Source: 67-14 sp020438345 (lineage in GTDB: Bacteria; Actinomycetota; Thermoleophilia; Solirubrobacterales; 70-9). From it: a DNA stretch of 64,000 nucleotides. Shown here in pieces: positions 1 through 8,094 of the stretch; the first letter of the stretch is position 1, and the number at the start of each line of letters is the position of its first letter. The stretch covers positions 62,001 to 126,000 of the forward strand of contig CALMSY010000011.1 in the NCBI GenBank assembly GCA_937872475.1, read 5' to 3'. The position numbers and the translations under genes are program-made. Under the pieces are notes generated by a model, which was not told the origin of the DNA, ran no database searches, and saw only the letters and a list, made by a program, of their open reading frames with translations.

Positions 1-1209
1 TCGATTCTGCTTGTTTTGCTGCTCATTCTTGGTGCTTTCGTGGCCCATTTCTTCTTTGATGTAGGCAAGAACGAAAGCGGCAGCAGCACCGGAACAGTTG
101 CCGAGGCCGATTTCGGAACCACTGGTGAGTCCAGCGTGATCGCGGGCCATCAGGGAGGCGCTCTCGGCTTTCCCGCGGCCGCGACCAGGAACACGACGCG
201 AATCAGCGGCAATGACCCGGTCGACATTTCAATCGCCTCGGCTCTTGCCTCTTATCCGACCACCGGCCCCGGGGCGCCGCCAGCTGCGGTCACGATCGTC
301 GATTCCACGGACTGGCAGTCCGGTGTGGCGGCGGCGAGCCTGAGCGCCTTGCCGGTAGGCGCACCGATTCTGCTCGCTCCATCCGGCACACTTTCCACGG
401 CCGGTGCCGACGCCCTTGCCCAGCTCAACCCGCTCGGGTCTCCGGACACCAACTCGCACAGGGTCTTCACGGTCGGGGCGGTCGCACCGCCTTCCGGTTA
501 TGAAGTGGAAAGGATCGACGGGGCGAGCGCTGCCGAGATCGCCGCCGGAGTCGCGAGCCAGCGGGCAGAACTGGTTGACGGTCCCCCGGCGGCTTTCGTC
601 GTGGTTTCCTCGAATTCCCCGGAGTTTGCGACCCCCGCGGCGACCTGGGCGGCCAGGTCCGGTGATGTGGTGCTCTTCACCGACAAGGACGAAGTTCCGA
701 AGGCGACTCTCGATGTGCTCAAGGACAAGTCGAACAAGGATGTGCCGATCTACGTTCTGGGTCCGTCGGATGTCATTTCTTCGAAAGCGGTCAAGCAGCT
801 GGACAAGGCAGGCTCGACCGTGGAAAGGGTTGGCGGTGATGACGCGCCGACCGCATCGGTCGAGCTGGTCAGATTCTCGAGCGGACTGTTCGGCTGGAAC
901 CTGAATGAGCCGGGCCACGGCTACACATTGGCCCGGGCGGACCGGCCGATGGATGTGGTTGCGACCACTTCGCTTTCCACCAACGGAACCTGGCCGGCCC
1001 TGCTTCTGACCGACTCGGCCGGCGAGTTGCCACAGGTAATCGAGGACTACCTGCTGGATGTCAAGCCCGGCTATACCTCGGACCCGACCAGCGCAATTTT
1101 CTCCCATGTCTGGATAATCGGTGATGAATCGCTGATTTCCGTTGATCAACAGGCCCGCGTTGATGATGCGGTTGAACTGGCCCCCGTCGACACATTGAGT
1201 GAAGGATGA
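1..1209 (+). CDS. Cell-wall-binding-repeat (CWB2-like) protein, 5' partial
   Basis: The frame is open from the first base, so the N-terminus lies outside the window. A TTG at 16 is only one possible internal start. The first visible residues form a hydrophobic segment (LLLILGAFVAHFFF), a membrane anchor or signal. The rest (about 350 residues) has the alternating pattern of the cell wall-binding repeat 2 family: a SGNDPVDISIASA start, PILLAPSGTL, VYVLG-like turns (IYVLGPSDVISSKAV), VERVGGDDAPTASVEL, then a second WPALLLTD/WIIGDES half. The family usually mediates non-covalent attachment to the envelope or acts in surface display; no catalytic motif is seen. The stop overlaps the next start by 4 bases (ATGA), so the two are probably co-translated. 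The family call is good; the function is unknown. Confidence 0.75.
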   Translation, partial: SILLVLLLILGAFVAHFFFDVGKNESGSSTGTVAEADFGTTGESSVIAGHQGGALGFPAAATRNTTRISGNDPVDISIASALASYPTTGPGAPPAAVTIVDSTDWQSGVAAASLSALPVGAPILLAPSGTLSTAGADALAQLNPLGSPDTNSHRVFTVGAVAPPSGYEVERIDGASAAEIAAGVASQRAELVDGPPAAFVVVSSNSPEFATPAATWAARSGDVVLFTDKDEVPKATLDVLKDKSNKDVPIYVLGPSDVISSKAVKQLDKAGSTVERVGGDDAPTASVELVRFSSGLFGWNLNEPGHGYTLARADRPMDVVATTSLSTNGTWPALLLTDSAGELPQVIEDYLLDVKPGYTSDPTSAIFSHVWIIGDESLISVDQQARVDDAVELAPVDTLSEG

Positions 1210-1448
1210 GCGAAGCCGAACACATTGGAGTCCTGGATTCCGGACAGAGGATCACTGCAGACCACATCCGGGAACTGACCGGCGCCGCAACACCTCATTT
1301 CGCCCAGCAGGTGCGGGTACGGGTCGGTCGCCTGATCGAGAGTCTGCCTGCCGATGACCCGGCCCGTCTCTTCGGCGTGAAGGAGATGGCAAGGCTTGAG
1401 GATCTGGCTCACCACAGCGGTCAGCCCGGTCCCGACCCGGAGCACTGA
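1206..1448 (+). CDS. Small hypothetical protein (80 aa)
   Basis: This 80-residue reading frame starts with ATG inside the stop of the upstream cell-wall-binding protein (ATGA overlap), which is the main evidence that it is real. The protein is soluble and charged, mostly helical in appearance, with no cysteines, membrane segment or motif I recognise. It begins MSEAEHIGVLDSGQRI and ends in a Gly/Pro-rich tail. It is followed 14 bases later by the GTG of the metallo-hydrolase, so the three genes look like one operon. Function unknown. Confidence 0.6.
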   Translation: MSEAEHIGVLDSGQRITADHIRELTGAATPHFAQQVRVRVGRLIESLPADDPARLFGVKEMARLEDLAHHSGQPGPDPEH

Positions 1449-1462
1449 GCGGGTCTGGTCCA

Positions 1463-2140
1463 GTGACGCTGAAGGAGGTCGCCCCGGGGGTTGAGCGTGT
1501 CGGCCAGTTTCCGCTGCCGATGGTCAACGTCTATCTGGTCGGGGATGTCCTGTTCGATGCCGGCACCACCTGGGATCGCTTCCGCATTCCCCGGCAGATA
1601 AAGGACCGGCATCTTTCGCTGCTGACCCTGACCCATGTCCATCCTGACCATCAGGGTCTGGCCCGCGACATCTGCCGGGACCGGGACATCCCCCTGGCCT
1701 GCCACACAGATGACGTCGATGCGATGGAGGGCCGCCGACCGGTTTCCGAGGGCCAGATCACAAGTTCGGTCCTGCGGAAGATTCAGGGTTCCTGGGAGGG
1801 TCCGCCCCACAAGGTGTCCCGTGTACTTGAGGATGGTGAAAAGGTCGGCGACTTCACGGTGGTCCACACCCCGGGCCATGCCCGAGGTCACGTCGTCTAC
1901 TATCGCGAGTCGGACGGGGTGACGATCTGCGGTGATGTGATCCGCAACATCAACTACGCGACCGGCCGCACCGGCGTCGGCGAGCCACCGGACATGTTCA
2001 CCTACGATCCGGTCGAAAACCGCCGTTCGATCCGCAAGCTCGCCGCCCTGAACCCGACCGTGCTCCTCCCCGGACACGGACCCGCGGTTACGGACATGAA
2101 GCAGTTTCAGGCCTGGGTATCCGGCCTGCCCGAAGGCTGA
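1463..2140 (+). CDS. MBL-fold metallo-hydrolase
   Basis: This is a metallo-beta-lactamase-fold hydrolase of 225 residues that starts with GTG. The metal-binding signature THVHPDHQG (about residues 56-64) gives the HxHxDH ligands. A later HTPGHARGHVVYY supplies the third-site His, CGDVI the bridging Asp, and LLPGHGPAV the final His. This set is typical of the glyoxalase II / RNase Z-like hydrolase branch rather than true beta-lactamases. There is no signal peptide, so it should be cytosolic. The substrate cannot be inferred. It is the last gene of a three-gene operon and converges on the LLM oxidoreductase. Confidence 0.88.
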   Translation: MTLKEVAPGVERVGQFPLPMVNVYLVGDVLFDAGTTWDRFRIPRQIKDRHLSLLTLTHVHPDHQGLARDICRDRDIPLACHTDDVDAMEGRRPVSEGQITSSVLRKIQGSWEGPPHKVSRVLEDGEKVGDFTVVHTPGHARGHVVYYRESDGVTICGDVIRNINYATGRTGVGEPPDMFTYDPVENRRSIRKLAALNPTVLLPGHGPAVTDMKQFQAWVSGLPEG

Positions 2141-2166
2141 CAAACGCCCGCCGGTTCACAATCGAA

Positions 2167-2187
2167 CGGTCCGTCAGTCCGGGACCG
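2167..2187. terminator. Possible bidirectional terminator hairpin
   Basis: CGGTCC and GGACCG form a 6-bp stem around a 9-base loop in the 50-base gap between two convergent genes. There is no U-tract, so this is a weak call. Confidence 0.3.
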
Positions 2188-2190
2188 CCG

Positions 2191-3216
2191 TCACCCCTGG
2201 CCGAACGTTTCGATGATGCGTTCGTTGTATTCGGTGATCTGTTCGTTGGGGATGAAGTAGGTCGGGGCCCCGGGGAGGATTCCGTCACCGAACCGGGCCA
2301 CCTCGGCGACCTTCTCTTTCACCTTGTCGGGAGTGCCGACCGCGCAATAGGTCTCGACCATCTCGTTCGGGATGGCGGCGGCAACCCCTTCGATATCTCC
2401 GCGACGAAAAGCCTGGCCGGCATCGACTGCGTTCTGGCCGAATCCGTGGAGTTCATAAAGCGGAAGGTACGTCTTGACGGTCGAATAGAAGGCGAGGGTG
2501 CGGCGAGCCGCGTCAAGCCCGCGTTCGTAATCGTCGTCGATCGCCACGCAGATACTGGGCAGATAGGTGAATGAGGACCGCTCGCGACCGGAACGGGAAA
2601 GACCGAGTTCGAAGGCCGGCACTATCTCCTGTTCGATCCACTTGGCCGAGCAGATGATGTGGCCAATCAGGCCGTCGGCGACATCACCGGCCATCCGTGA
2701 CATGCCTTTCTGGACCGCTGCCGTGTAGATCGGGATCTCTGCCCGGACCGGCGGGGTTGCCCGATACCAGCCCTTGATGTCGAGGTCGTAGTACTCGCCT
2801 TTGAAAACAACAGACTCGCCAGCTGCCGCGGCGTGGATGATCTCCCGTACCGCTTCGATGGTTTCCCGCAGATGAGTGGCTGGACGGCCGTATTCGGCGT
2901 TGTGCCAGGTCTCTATGAGTCGCTTGACGCCCGGACCGACGCCAAGCCGGAAACGGCCTCCGGAGATTTCGTCGATATCCATTGCACTCATCGCCATGGT
3001 CATCGGACTACGGACAAAGCCCCAGGCAATCGCCGTGCCGATGTCCATCTTCCCGGTCTCTGCACCGAGATAGGTGGTTTGGGTGAAGGCATTGCGAAAC
3101 AGTTCAATTGCCCAGCCACAATCGAAACCGGCAGCCTCGGCCTTCTTCGCCAGAGACGCCATGTCCTGCGGCGTGTCACCCATGATCCCGATCGAAACCC
3201 GCTCGAAAGCTGTCAT
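2191..3216 (-). CDS. LLM-class F420-dependent oxidoreductase
   Basis: The protein is a luciferase-like monooxygenase (TIM barrel) of the actinobacterial F420-dependent branch. It begins MTAFERVSIGIMGDTPQDM and carries the family hallmarks AEAAGFDCGWAIELF, IGTAIAWGFVRSPM, the SGGRFRLGVGPG turn after strand 4, and HLRETIEAVREII. At 341 residues its length is normal. An in-frame GTG at 3237 would add 7 residues; the ATG at 3216 fits the family start better, although neither has a clear ribosome binding site. These enzymes use reduced deazaflavin F420, or sometimes FMN, to reduce or oxidise small molecules; the substrate is not predictable. It stands alone on the minus strand behind the thiolase terminator. 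Confidence 0.85.
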   Translation of the reverse strand: MTAFERVSIGIMGDTPQDMASLAKKAEAAGFDCGWAIELFRNAFTQTTYLGAETGKMDIGTAIAWGFVRSPMTMAMSAMDIDEISGGRFRLGVGPGVKRLIETWHNAEYGRPATHLRETIEAVREIIHAAAAGESVVFKGEYYDLDIKGWYRATPPVRAEIPIYTAAVQKGMSRMAGDVADGLIGHIICSAKWIEQEIVPAFELGLSRSGRERSSFTYLPSICVAIDDDYERGLDAARRTLAFYSTVKTYLPLYELHGFGQNAVDAGQAFRRGDIEGVAAAIPNEMVETYCAVGTPDKVKEKVAEVARFGDGILPGAPTYFIPNEQITEYNERIIETFGQG

Positions 3217-3241
3217 GCGCGGGAGCGTATATGGCACCGCC

Positions 3242-3284
3242 GAAAAAAGAAAAGGCCCGCGCTCCTTGCCGAGCGCGGGCCTTT
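3242..3284 (-). terminator. Rho-independent terminator of the thiolase gene
   Basis: A perfect 14-bp stem (3251-3264 pairing with 3271-3284) encloses a 6-base loop. On the minus strand it is followed at once by a T-rich run (complement of the A-run at 3243-3253). It lies 21 bases beyond the thiolase stop and is the clearest intrinsic terminator in the window. Confidence 0.9.
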
Positions 3285-3304
3285 CAAGTCGCGGCTATCG
3301 TTGG

Positions 3305-4477
3305 CTACAGGCGCTCAATCAAGGTCGCGGTCCCGATTCCGCCGCCACAGCACATCGTGACCAGGCCGTACCGGCCTTCGGTCCGCTCGAGCTCGTGGAG
3401 CAGGGTGGTCATCAGGCGGGCCCCGGTTGACCCAAGCGGGTGCCCGAGGGCGATCGCGCCGCCATTCACGTTGACCTTGTCCATGTCAGGCTGGAGTTCG
3501 ATCTCCCAGGCCTTGACCACCGAAGCGAAAGCCTCATTTACTTCAGTCAGGTCAATGTCATCCATGGTCATGTCGTTGCGTTCGAGGATCTTGCGGGTTG
3601 CCGGGATCGGGCCGGTCAGCATGATCACGGGGTCAACCCCGACCGCGGTCTGGTCGACGATCCGGGCGCGAGGCGTGAGCCCCAGTTCATCGGCTTTTTC
3701 CCGGGTCATCAGCAGCACCGCAGCGGCACCGTCGGAGACCTGTGAGGAGTTTCCAGCGGTGATTTTTCCGTCATCCTTGAAGGCGGGCTTCAGACCGGCC
3801 AGGCCTTCAAGGCTGGTGCCGGGCCGGATGCCCTGGTCCGTGGTGTAGGTGTCACCGTTCACCTGGAACGGTGCAATCTCGCGCTCGAAACGACCTTCTT
3901 CGGTCGCTTGCTGAGCACGGGCATGTGACCGGACGGCGAGTTCGTCGAGATCTTCCTTGGAGATATCCCACTTGTCGGCGATCATCTCGGCCGATATGCC
4001 CTGGTTGACCAGGTCATACTGCTCCATCAGCTCCGGCGAGTAGCCGAAGCCATATTCGCTCATGACCTTGGCCGCGTCACCGAATCCGATGTGGCCCATG
4101 TGCTCGACGCCACCACCGATCATCACGTCATGAACACCGGAGGCGATCATCGCCGCGGCATAGTTGATTGCCTGCTGGGCGGAACCGCACTGACGGTCGA
4201 TCGTGGTGGCCGGGGTCTCAATCGGGAAGCCGGCCTCGAGCCAGGCATTGCGGCCGATGTTGAGGCTCTGCTCGCCGAACTGCTGGACACAACCCGCAAC
4301 CACGTCTTCGACGATGGCCGGGTCAATCCCCGCACGTTCGACAACATTCCTGTAGACGTGAGCCAGCAGGTTCGACGGATGGGTGTCCTTGTAGTACCCC
4401 TTTTCCTTGTGGCCACGGCCGACCGGAGTGCGGACCGCCTCCACGATTACGACTTCACGACCGCCGAACTTGCTCAT
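3305..4477 (-). CDS. Acetyl-CoA C-acyltransferase (thiolase)
   Basis: This 390-residue thiolase has all catalytic elements. The nucleophilic Cys sits in DRQCGSAQQAINYAA (about residue 93), the His in GGAIALGHPLGSTGARL (near 349), and the second Cys in TMCCGGGIGTATL (near 379). Thiolases cleave 3-ketoacyl-CoA in beta-oxidation or condense acetyl-CoA. The VEDVVAGCVQQFGEQSLN region resembles the FadA/FadA5-like degradative branch. The divergent neighbour is a 3-hydroxyacyl-CoA dehydrogenase, the preceding step, which supports a fatty-acid or steroid side-chain degradation role. The start is ATG, and a promoter overlapping a palindrome lies just upstream. Confidence 0.92.
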   Translation of the reverse strand: MSKFGGREVVIVEAVRTPVGRGHKEKGYYKDTHPSNLLAHVYRNVVERAGIDPAIVEDVVAGCVQQFGEQSLNIGRNAWLEAGFPIETPATTIDRQCGSAQQAINYAAAMIASGVHDVMIGGGVEHMGHIGFGDAAKVMSEYGFGYSPELMEQYDLVNQGISAEMIADKWDISKEDLDELAVRSHARAQQATEEGRFEREIAPFQVNGDTYTTDQGIRPGTSLEGLAGLKPAFKDDGKITAGNSSQVSDGAAAVLLMTREKADELGLTPRARIVDQTAVGVDPVIMLTGPIPATRKILERNDMTMDDIDLTEVNEAFASVVKAWEIELQPDMDKVNVNGGAIALGHPLGSTGARLMTTLLHELERTEGRYGLVTMCCGGGIGTATLIERL

Positions 4478-4522
4478 TTGCTGCCTTTCTCAGGTGTCGG
4501 TAGGGACTCGAAAACCTGATCC

Positions 4523-4550
4523 ATCCTAGCTGATTGACACGTCAGTCAAT
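4523..4550 (-). promoter_or_regulatory. Putative thiolase promoter overlapped by a TetR/FadR-type palindrome
   Basis: Positions 4533-4550 form an inverted repeat, ATTGAC-N6-GTCAAT, whose central ACGTCA is itself nearly symmetric. This is the size and TTGAC/GTCAA form seen in operators of TetR-family regulators of fatty-acid degradation. On the minus strand the right arm supplies a -35-like TTGACT (4544-4549), followed after 15 bases by a -10-like TAGGAT (4523-4528). A repressor on the palindrome would block the thiolase promoter and could also affect the divergent dehydrogenase. The regulator is not next door. Confidence 0.55.
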
Positions 4551-4586
4551 ACCGGTGGAATGTCGATCCGAATAGGGTTAATCACG

Positions 4587-5414
4587 ATGAGCGCAACGCC
4601 TTACAAATCTGTCGCAATCGCGGGCAGCGGAACGATCGCGACCGGTCTGGCGGCGGTCGCCACCGTGCCAAGCAGCGAGGTGAAGCTGCTTGTCCGTTCG
4701 GAGGAATCCGCCGCAAAAGCCCTTGCCGCCGTCGAGAAAGCGAGCCGGCGGATCGCGGGCGCCGCTCCCGAACGGGTCAGCACCACCCTGGACCCCTCCG
4801 ATCTTGCCGACGCCGATCTGCTGGTAGAAGCGATCATCGAGGACCACCACACCAAGGCAGGACTGTTGCGGCAGGTAGCCGAAGTAGCCCCTCGCGCCGA
4901 CCTCGCCACCACTACCTCTTCACTTTCGGTCACCGGCCTTGGCAATGATTCGGGATATCCGGACCGTGTTTACGGGCTGCATGTGTTCAACCCGGTTCCG
5001 ACCATGAAACTGGTTGAGTTGATCTTCCCGGACCGACTTGATGAAAATGTCGCCGAACGGGCCCATGACTGGTGTCACATGATCGAGAAGACCGCGGTTG
5101 AAGTACCGGACACCGCCGGTTTCGCGGTCAACCGGCTGCTCTTCCCCTACCTATTCGATGCGGTCCGTTACCAGGAGCGGACCGGCCTTGAGGCAGCCGC
5201 TGTTGATCAGTGCATGACCCTCGGTGTCGCCCACCCGATGGGCCCGCTCGCCCTGCTCGACCTGATCGGGCTCGATGTCGCAATCGCTATCGGCCAGGCC
5301 CTCAACGGCGAGTCGGGAAACCCCGATCACTTCGCCCCCGAGACGATCGTGGAATTCGCCGCTCAGGGCAACCTCGGCCGCAAGACCGGCCGGGGCTTTT
5401 ACGACTACTCGTAG
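4587..5414 (+). CDS. 3-hydroxyacyl-CoA dehydrogenase family protein
   Basis: The enzyme oxidises 3-hydroxyacyl-CoA (3-hydroxybutyryl-CoA type) with NAD(P). The N-terminal Rossmann fold shows VAIAGSGTIATGLA in place of the usual GxGxxG. The catalytic signature is LHVFNPVPTMKLVELI, where the family has H-x-FNP. The C-terminal helical domain includes DTAGFAVNRLLFPYL and GVAHPMGPLALLDLIGLD, and the protein ends GRGFYDY. With the ATG at 4587 it has 275 residues, normal for the single-domain family; an in-frame ATG at 4560 would add 9 residues. It is divergent from a thiolase, and together they would run the last two steps of a beta-oxidation cycle. Confidence 0.9.
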   Translation: MSATPYKSVAIAGSGTIATGLAAVATVPSSEVKLLVRSEESAAKALAAVEKASRRIAGAAPERVSTTLDPSDLADADLLVEAIIEDHHTKAGLLRQVAEVAPRADLATTTSSLSVTGLGNDSGYPDRVYGLHVFNPVPTMKLVELIFPDRLDENVAERAHDWCHMIEKTAVEVPDTAGFAVNRLLFPYLFDAVRYQERTGLEAAAVDQCMTLGVAHPMGPLALLDLIGLDVAIAIGQALNGESGNPDHFAPETIVEFAAQGNLGRKTGRGFYDYS

Positions 5415-5417
5415 AAC

Positions 5418-5696
5418 TCAGACGAGTTCGCTGATCCTGCCAGCCAAAGCGAAGTCACTGGCCGTCAGGCCACCTTCGGAATGCGTAGTGATCTCGACAG
5501 TGACCTGGTTCCAGGAGATCCGGACATCCGGATGGTGGTTCATCTGCTCGGCCGGACCGACAAGCGAGTCGACGAAACGCACCGAATCGACGAAATCCCC
5601 GAACTCGAATGTACGCACGATCCGCTGCCCGTCAAGCGCCCAGCCGTCGAGCCCAGTCAGCCGGTTCAGAATCTCCTCGTCGCCAAGCAGGGTCAT
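5418..5696 (-). CDS. Pterin-4a-carbinolamine dehydratase (PCD/DCoH)
   Basis: This 92-residue protein matches the PCD family over its full length: LTGLDGWALDG, RTFEFGDFVDSVRFVD, then the active-site stretch EQMNHHPDVRISWNQVTVE with its paired histidines and NQV(T/R)VE strand, and a TTHSEGGLTASDFALA end. The enzyme dehydrates 4a-hydroxytetrahydropterin formed by aromatic amino acid hydroxylases and can serve in molybdopterin or folate metabolism. No hydroxylase is nearby. It ends 3 bases from the stop of the convergent dehydrogenase. Confidence 0.93.
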   Translation of the reverse strand: MTLLGDEEILNRLTGLDGWALDGQRIVRTFEFGDFVDSVRFVDSLVGPAEQMNHHPDVRISWNQVTVEITTHSEGGLTASDFALAGRISELV

Positions 5697-5738
5697 ACCC
5701 CAAAGCTACCCGGGCTGACGCATCGAAACCAGGAAAAC

Positions 5739-6605
5739 CTAGAACGGAAGCTGGAGCAGGGCGAAACGGAGGCCGGGCAAGGGTTCCGCGACCGAGATCG
5801 AGGCGACGATTGCCACTACTGCAAGGCCAATCATGCCGGCGTACTCGATCACTTTCGCGTTCGAGCCGAGGTATCCACGCTCCCCGGCAATCACGAGCAG
5901 TCCGCAGATTGCACCGCCGACCAGCCCACCGAGATGACCGCCGATGCTGATACCGGAAATCGTGAACGTGAGGAGCAGGTTGATACCGATGATCACCCCG
6001 ATCTCGTTCGCTATGGCCCCGAGACCGCGGCCCCAGGCGATGATGAACGTGGCGGCGAAAAGCCCGAACACCGCGCCTGACGCTCCAACCGTGATCTCGT
6101 TGTTGGCACTGAGCAGAATCGCGCCGAATGAACCGGCGAAAAGTGATGCGAAGTAGACCATCAGGAACCGGAGAGTCCCGATCGATGGTTCAAGCACCCG
6201 GCCGAGGAAGTACAGGGCGATCATGTTGAAGGCGATGTGCATCACGCCGGCATGCAGGAATCCGCTGGTCACCAGGCGGTAGGTCTCGCCGTCCGCGACC
6301 AGGGCACCCACCAGGCCGAACTCGTTGATCAGGTCCGAGCTGGCGGAGCTGAGACCACCCGATCCAGTTGCCATCTCGGCCAGGAAGACCGCCACGTTGA
6401 TCGCGATAAGCGTGATCGTTGCCGGATTTCCACCAGCCGCAGAACTGGCGGCGGGGCCAGTGCGGACCCGAACCTTCTCGTTCGAGCATTCCGGGCAACG
6501 CATGCCGACCGGGGTCGGCGTCATGCAATCAGGACAGATCGGCCTGTCGCAACTGGAACAGGAGACGCCCGTCTCTACTCGTGGATGGCGGTAACAGGTG
6601 GCCAA
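5739..6605 (-). CDS. Rhomboid-family intramembrane serine protease with N-terminal zinc finger
   Basis: The protein has a B-box-like cysteine module at the N-terminus (CYRHPRVETGVSCSSCDR, then PICPDCM and MRCPEC), followed by six or more membrane segments. Rhomboid signatures are HIAFNMIALYFLGRVLEP (conserved HxxxN), TVGASGAVFGLFAA (catalytic Ser in GASG) and SIGGHLGGLVGG (catalytic His). It should cleave membrane proteins within the bilayer. I prefer the TTG at 6605 because relatives begin directly at the (M)ATCYRHP segment and an AGGG lies upstream. An ATG at 6683 or GTG at 6689 would add 26-28 residues and run antisense into the start of the divergent gene. Confidence 0.88.
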   Translation of the reverse strand: MATCYRHPRVETGVSCSSCDRPICPDCMTPTPVGMRCPECSNEKVRVRTGPAASSAAGGNPATITLIAINVAVFLAEMATGSGGLSSASSDLINEFGLVGALVADGETYRLVTSGFLHAGVMHIAFNMIALYFLGRVLEPSIGTLRFLMVYFASLFAGSFGAILLSANNEITVGASGAVFGLFAATFIIAWGRGLGAIANEIGVIIGINLLLTFTISGISIGGHLGGLVGGAICGLLVIAGERGYLGSNAKVIEYAGMIGLAVVAIVASISVAEPLPGLRFALLQLPF

Positions 6606-6667
6606 GTTCGTGAACCCTACCGATACCGAAAGTCTGGCCTTCCGCCGATCCTGTGAGAATGGTCCCG

Positions 6668-7177
6668 ATGGAGAGGACCGCATACGCACGTCTCTACGCG
6701 ACAGTCGCCGGTGCCGTGCTGGTGCTGCTCGGATTTGGCGGCCTGCTTGTCAACACCGAGTTTCGGGCCCCCGAGCTGACCAGTGACCTGTTCGGGTTCT
6801 ACACCGTGAACGGCTGGGCGAATGTCCTTTACGTCGGGGCAGGGTTGATCGGCCTCTTCCTCGCGCGTCCCCTCCCCCGGCTCTTTGCCCTGATTGCCGG
6901 CCTGCTGTTCACCGGCCTCGCGATCTGGGGAATCCTCGCGACAAACGGCACGCTGCTGTTCGACAGGCTTCCGGCCTTACGCTGGGTGAACCTGTTCAAC
7001 CTGCTGCTCGGGCTGTGCGGTCTCGCCGCCTATGTCGCAAGCCGCTGGGACCGGATCTCGGCCTGGGCCGGAGGTCTGGGCGGAAAGTTCGAGGCCAGGA
7101 CCGAGGCCAGACGCCAGAAGCGCCGCCGCAAGCAGATCCGGAAGCGCCGGTCAGTCGCAAAGACTTCCGGTCGGTAG
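6668..7177 (+). CDS. DUF4383-type four-helix membrane protein
   Basis: This 169-residue protein starts MERTAYARLYATVAGAVLV and has four hydrophobic segments separated by short loops (GFYTVNGWANVLYVGAGLIG, LFALIAGLLFTGLAIWGIL, LFNLLLGLCGLAAYVAS). It ends in a strongly basic tail rich in Arg and Lys. The HxxNxxxN-like NGWANVLYVGAG motif and the four-helix layout match the DUF4383 family, found mainly in actinobacteria. Function unknown. A GTG at 6653 and an ATG at 6659 are alternative starts. It is divergent from the rhomboid protease. Confidence 0.75.
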   Translation: MERTAYARLYATVAGAVLVLLGFGGLLVNTEFRAPELTSDLFGFYTVNGWANVLYVGAGLIGLFLARPLPRLFALIAGLLFTGLAIWGILATNGTLLFDRLPALRWVNLFNLLLGLCGLAAYVASRWDRISAWAGGLGGKFEARTEARRQKRRRKQIRKRRSVAKTSGR

Positions 7178-7178
7178 A

Positions 7179-7214
7179 ACCGGGGTGGAGTCAGCGACCG
7201 GGATGGAGTCAGCG
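7179..7214. repeat. Tandem direct repeat, 2 x 18 bp
   Basis: Two adjacent 18-base units (7179-7196 and 7197-7214) differ at one position. They fill the gap between two convergent genes and include the last codons of the minus-strand gene. Confidence 0.8.
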
Positions 7215-7490
7215 GCGAAAGCTGCTTCTGCGACGTAAGCCGACCAGGACCAGCGCCCCGGTAGCAACGCCGCCGGCCGCCAGAGCGGTGACCGGGCGAA
7301 TCCAGTTTCGGGGATCGCGGAGCGACTCCAGTTCGCTCTCGGTGAGTTCTTCGGCCCAGTCGCTCAGGTCAGAAGCGGCAGCATCGGTGATCGCGGAGAA
7401 CGTGTCGTGCAGACGATCCGACATCCGCTGTGGCGGCTCAACCGGCCGGAGGGCATCGGCGAGCAGATTCTCGATTCTGATCTCATCCAT
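7209..7490 (-). CDS. Small single-pass membrane protein coupled to an ECF sigma factor (candidate anti-sigma)
   Basis: This protein of 93 residues starts MDEIRIENLLADALRPVEPP. It has an acidic helical N-terminal half, one C-terminal membrane helix (PVTALAAGGVATGALVLVGL) and a basic end (RRRSSFRR). Its ATG lies inside the end of the ECF sigma gene (8-base overlap), so translation is probably coupled. This is the usual position of an anti-sigma factor. It lacks the HxxxCxxC zinc motif of ZAS anti-sigma domains, so the role is inferred from position and topology only. Confidence 0.6.
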   Translation of the reverse strand: MDEIRIENLLADALRPVEPPQRMSDRLHDTFSAITDAAASDLSDWAEELTESELESLRDPRNWIRPVTALAAGGVATGALVLVGLRRRSSFRR

Positions 7491-8052
7491 ACTCAAGGGA
7501 GGCTCCTTCCGCATCGAGCAGCTCCTGAAGCTGTTTGATCGCACGATGGATCAGAACCTTGGTCGCACCATCCGACTTGCCCATCGCCCGGGCGATCTCC
7601 CGGTTGTCCATTCCGAGTGCAAATCGCATGACCAACGCTTCGCGCCGGTCGTCTGGAAGCTCCTGCAGATTCTCGATTACCGCCCTCAGCTCCTCGCGGC
7701 CCTCGACCAGATCCTCGGTCGAATGGCGCGCCGCCGGCGGCTCGATGCTTTCCAGCGGTGTCTGCGGCTTTCGCGATCGGTCCCGGTAATAGTTTGCCGC
7801 GAGATTGTGCGCGATCCGGATCAGCCAGGGCCGCAGGGGACGCCCGTCTGACTCCTGCCGGGCCCGGGCAAAGTGCCGGTAGGCCTGCAGAAAAGTCTGT
7901 TCGGTCAGGTCCTCGGCGTCGTGATGGTTGCCGATCCGGTAGTACGCGTACGAGTACACATCTTTCAGGTGATCCCGATACAGCTGCTCGAAGGCGCGAT
8001 CTACGTCCGCCTTCGACTCCGTCGGTGGTTTGGGGTCGGGACCAGACACCAC
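7483..8052 (-). CDS. ECF-family RNA polymerase sigma factor
   Basis: This sigma-70 group 4 (ECF) factor has 189 residues. Region 2 is visible as AFEQLYRDHLKDVYSYAYYR, then NHHDAEDLTEQTFLQAYRH and LRPWLIRIAHNLAANYYRDR. Region 4 is LPDDRREALVMRFALGMDNREIARAMGKSDGATKVLIHRA, a typical helix-turn-helix with an unremarkable linker. The GTG start at 8052 has a second GTG directly after it. It lies 42 bases downstream of the PlsC-GpsA gene and overlaps the small membrane protein that follows, so it may respond to an envelope or lipid signal (inference). Confidence 0.92.
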   Translation of the reverse strand: MVSGPDPKPPTESKADVDRAFEQLYRDHLKDVYSYAYYRIGNHHDAEDLTEQTFLQAYRHFARARQESDGRPLRPWLIRIAHNLAANYYRDRSRKPQTPLESIEPPAARHSTEDLVEGREELRAVIENLQELPDDRREALVMRFALGMDNREIARAMGKSDGATKVLIHRAIKQLQELLDAEGASLEYG

Positions 8053-8094
8053 CGCACCTTATCCCGAAAGCATTGGCTCCCGGCGTTTCTCGAT

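Noticed and set aside
229..1149. Long minus-strand frame of 306 codons opposite the cell-wall-binding gene
   Set aside because: It is Arg/Gly/His-rich with no motif, as expected of antisense frames in high-GC DNA; the plus-strand protein has clear family patterns. The same applies to other long antisense frames, for example at 8113-9165 and 52375-53400.
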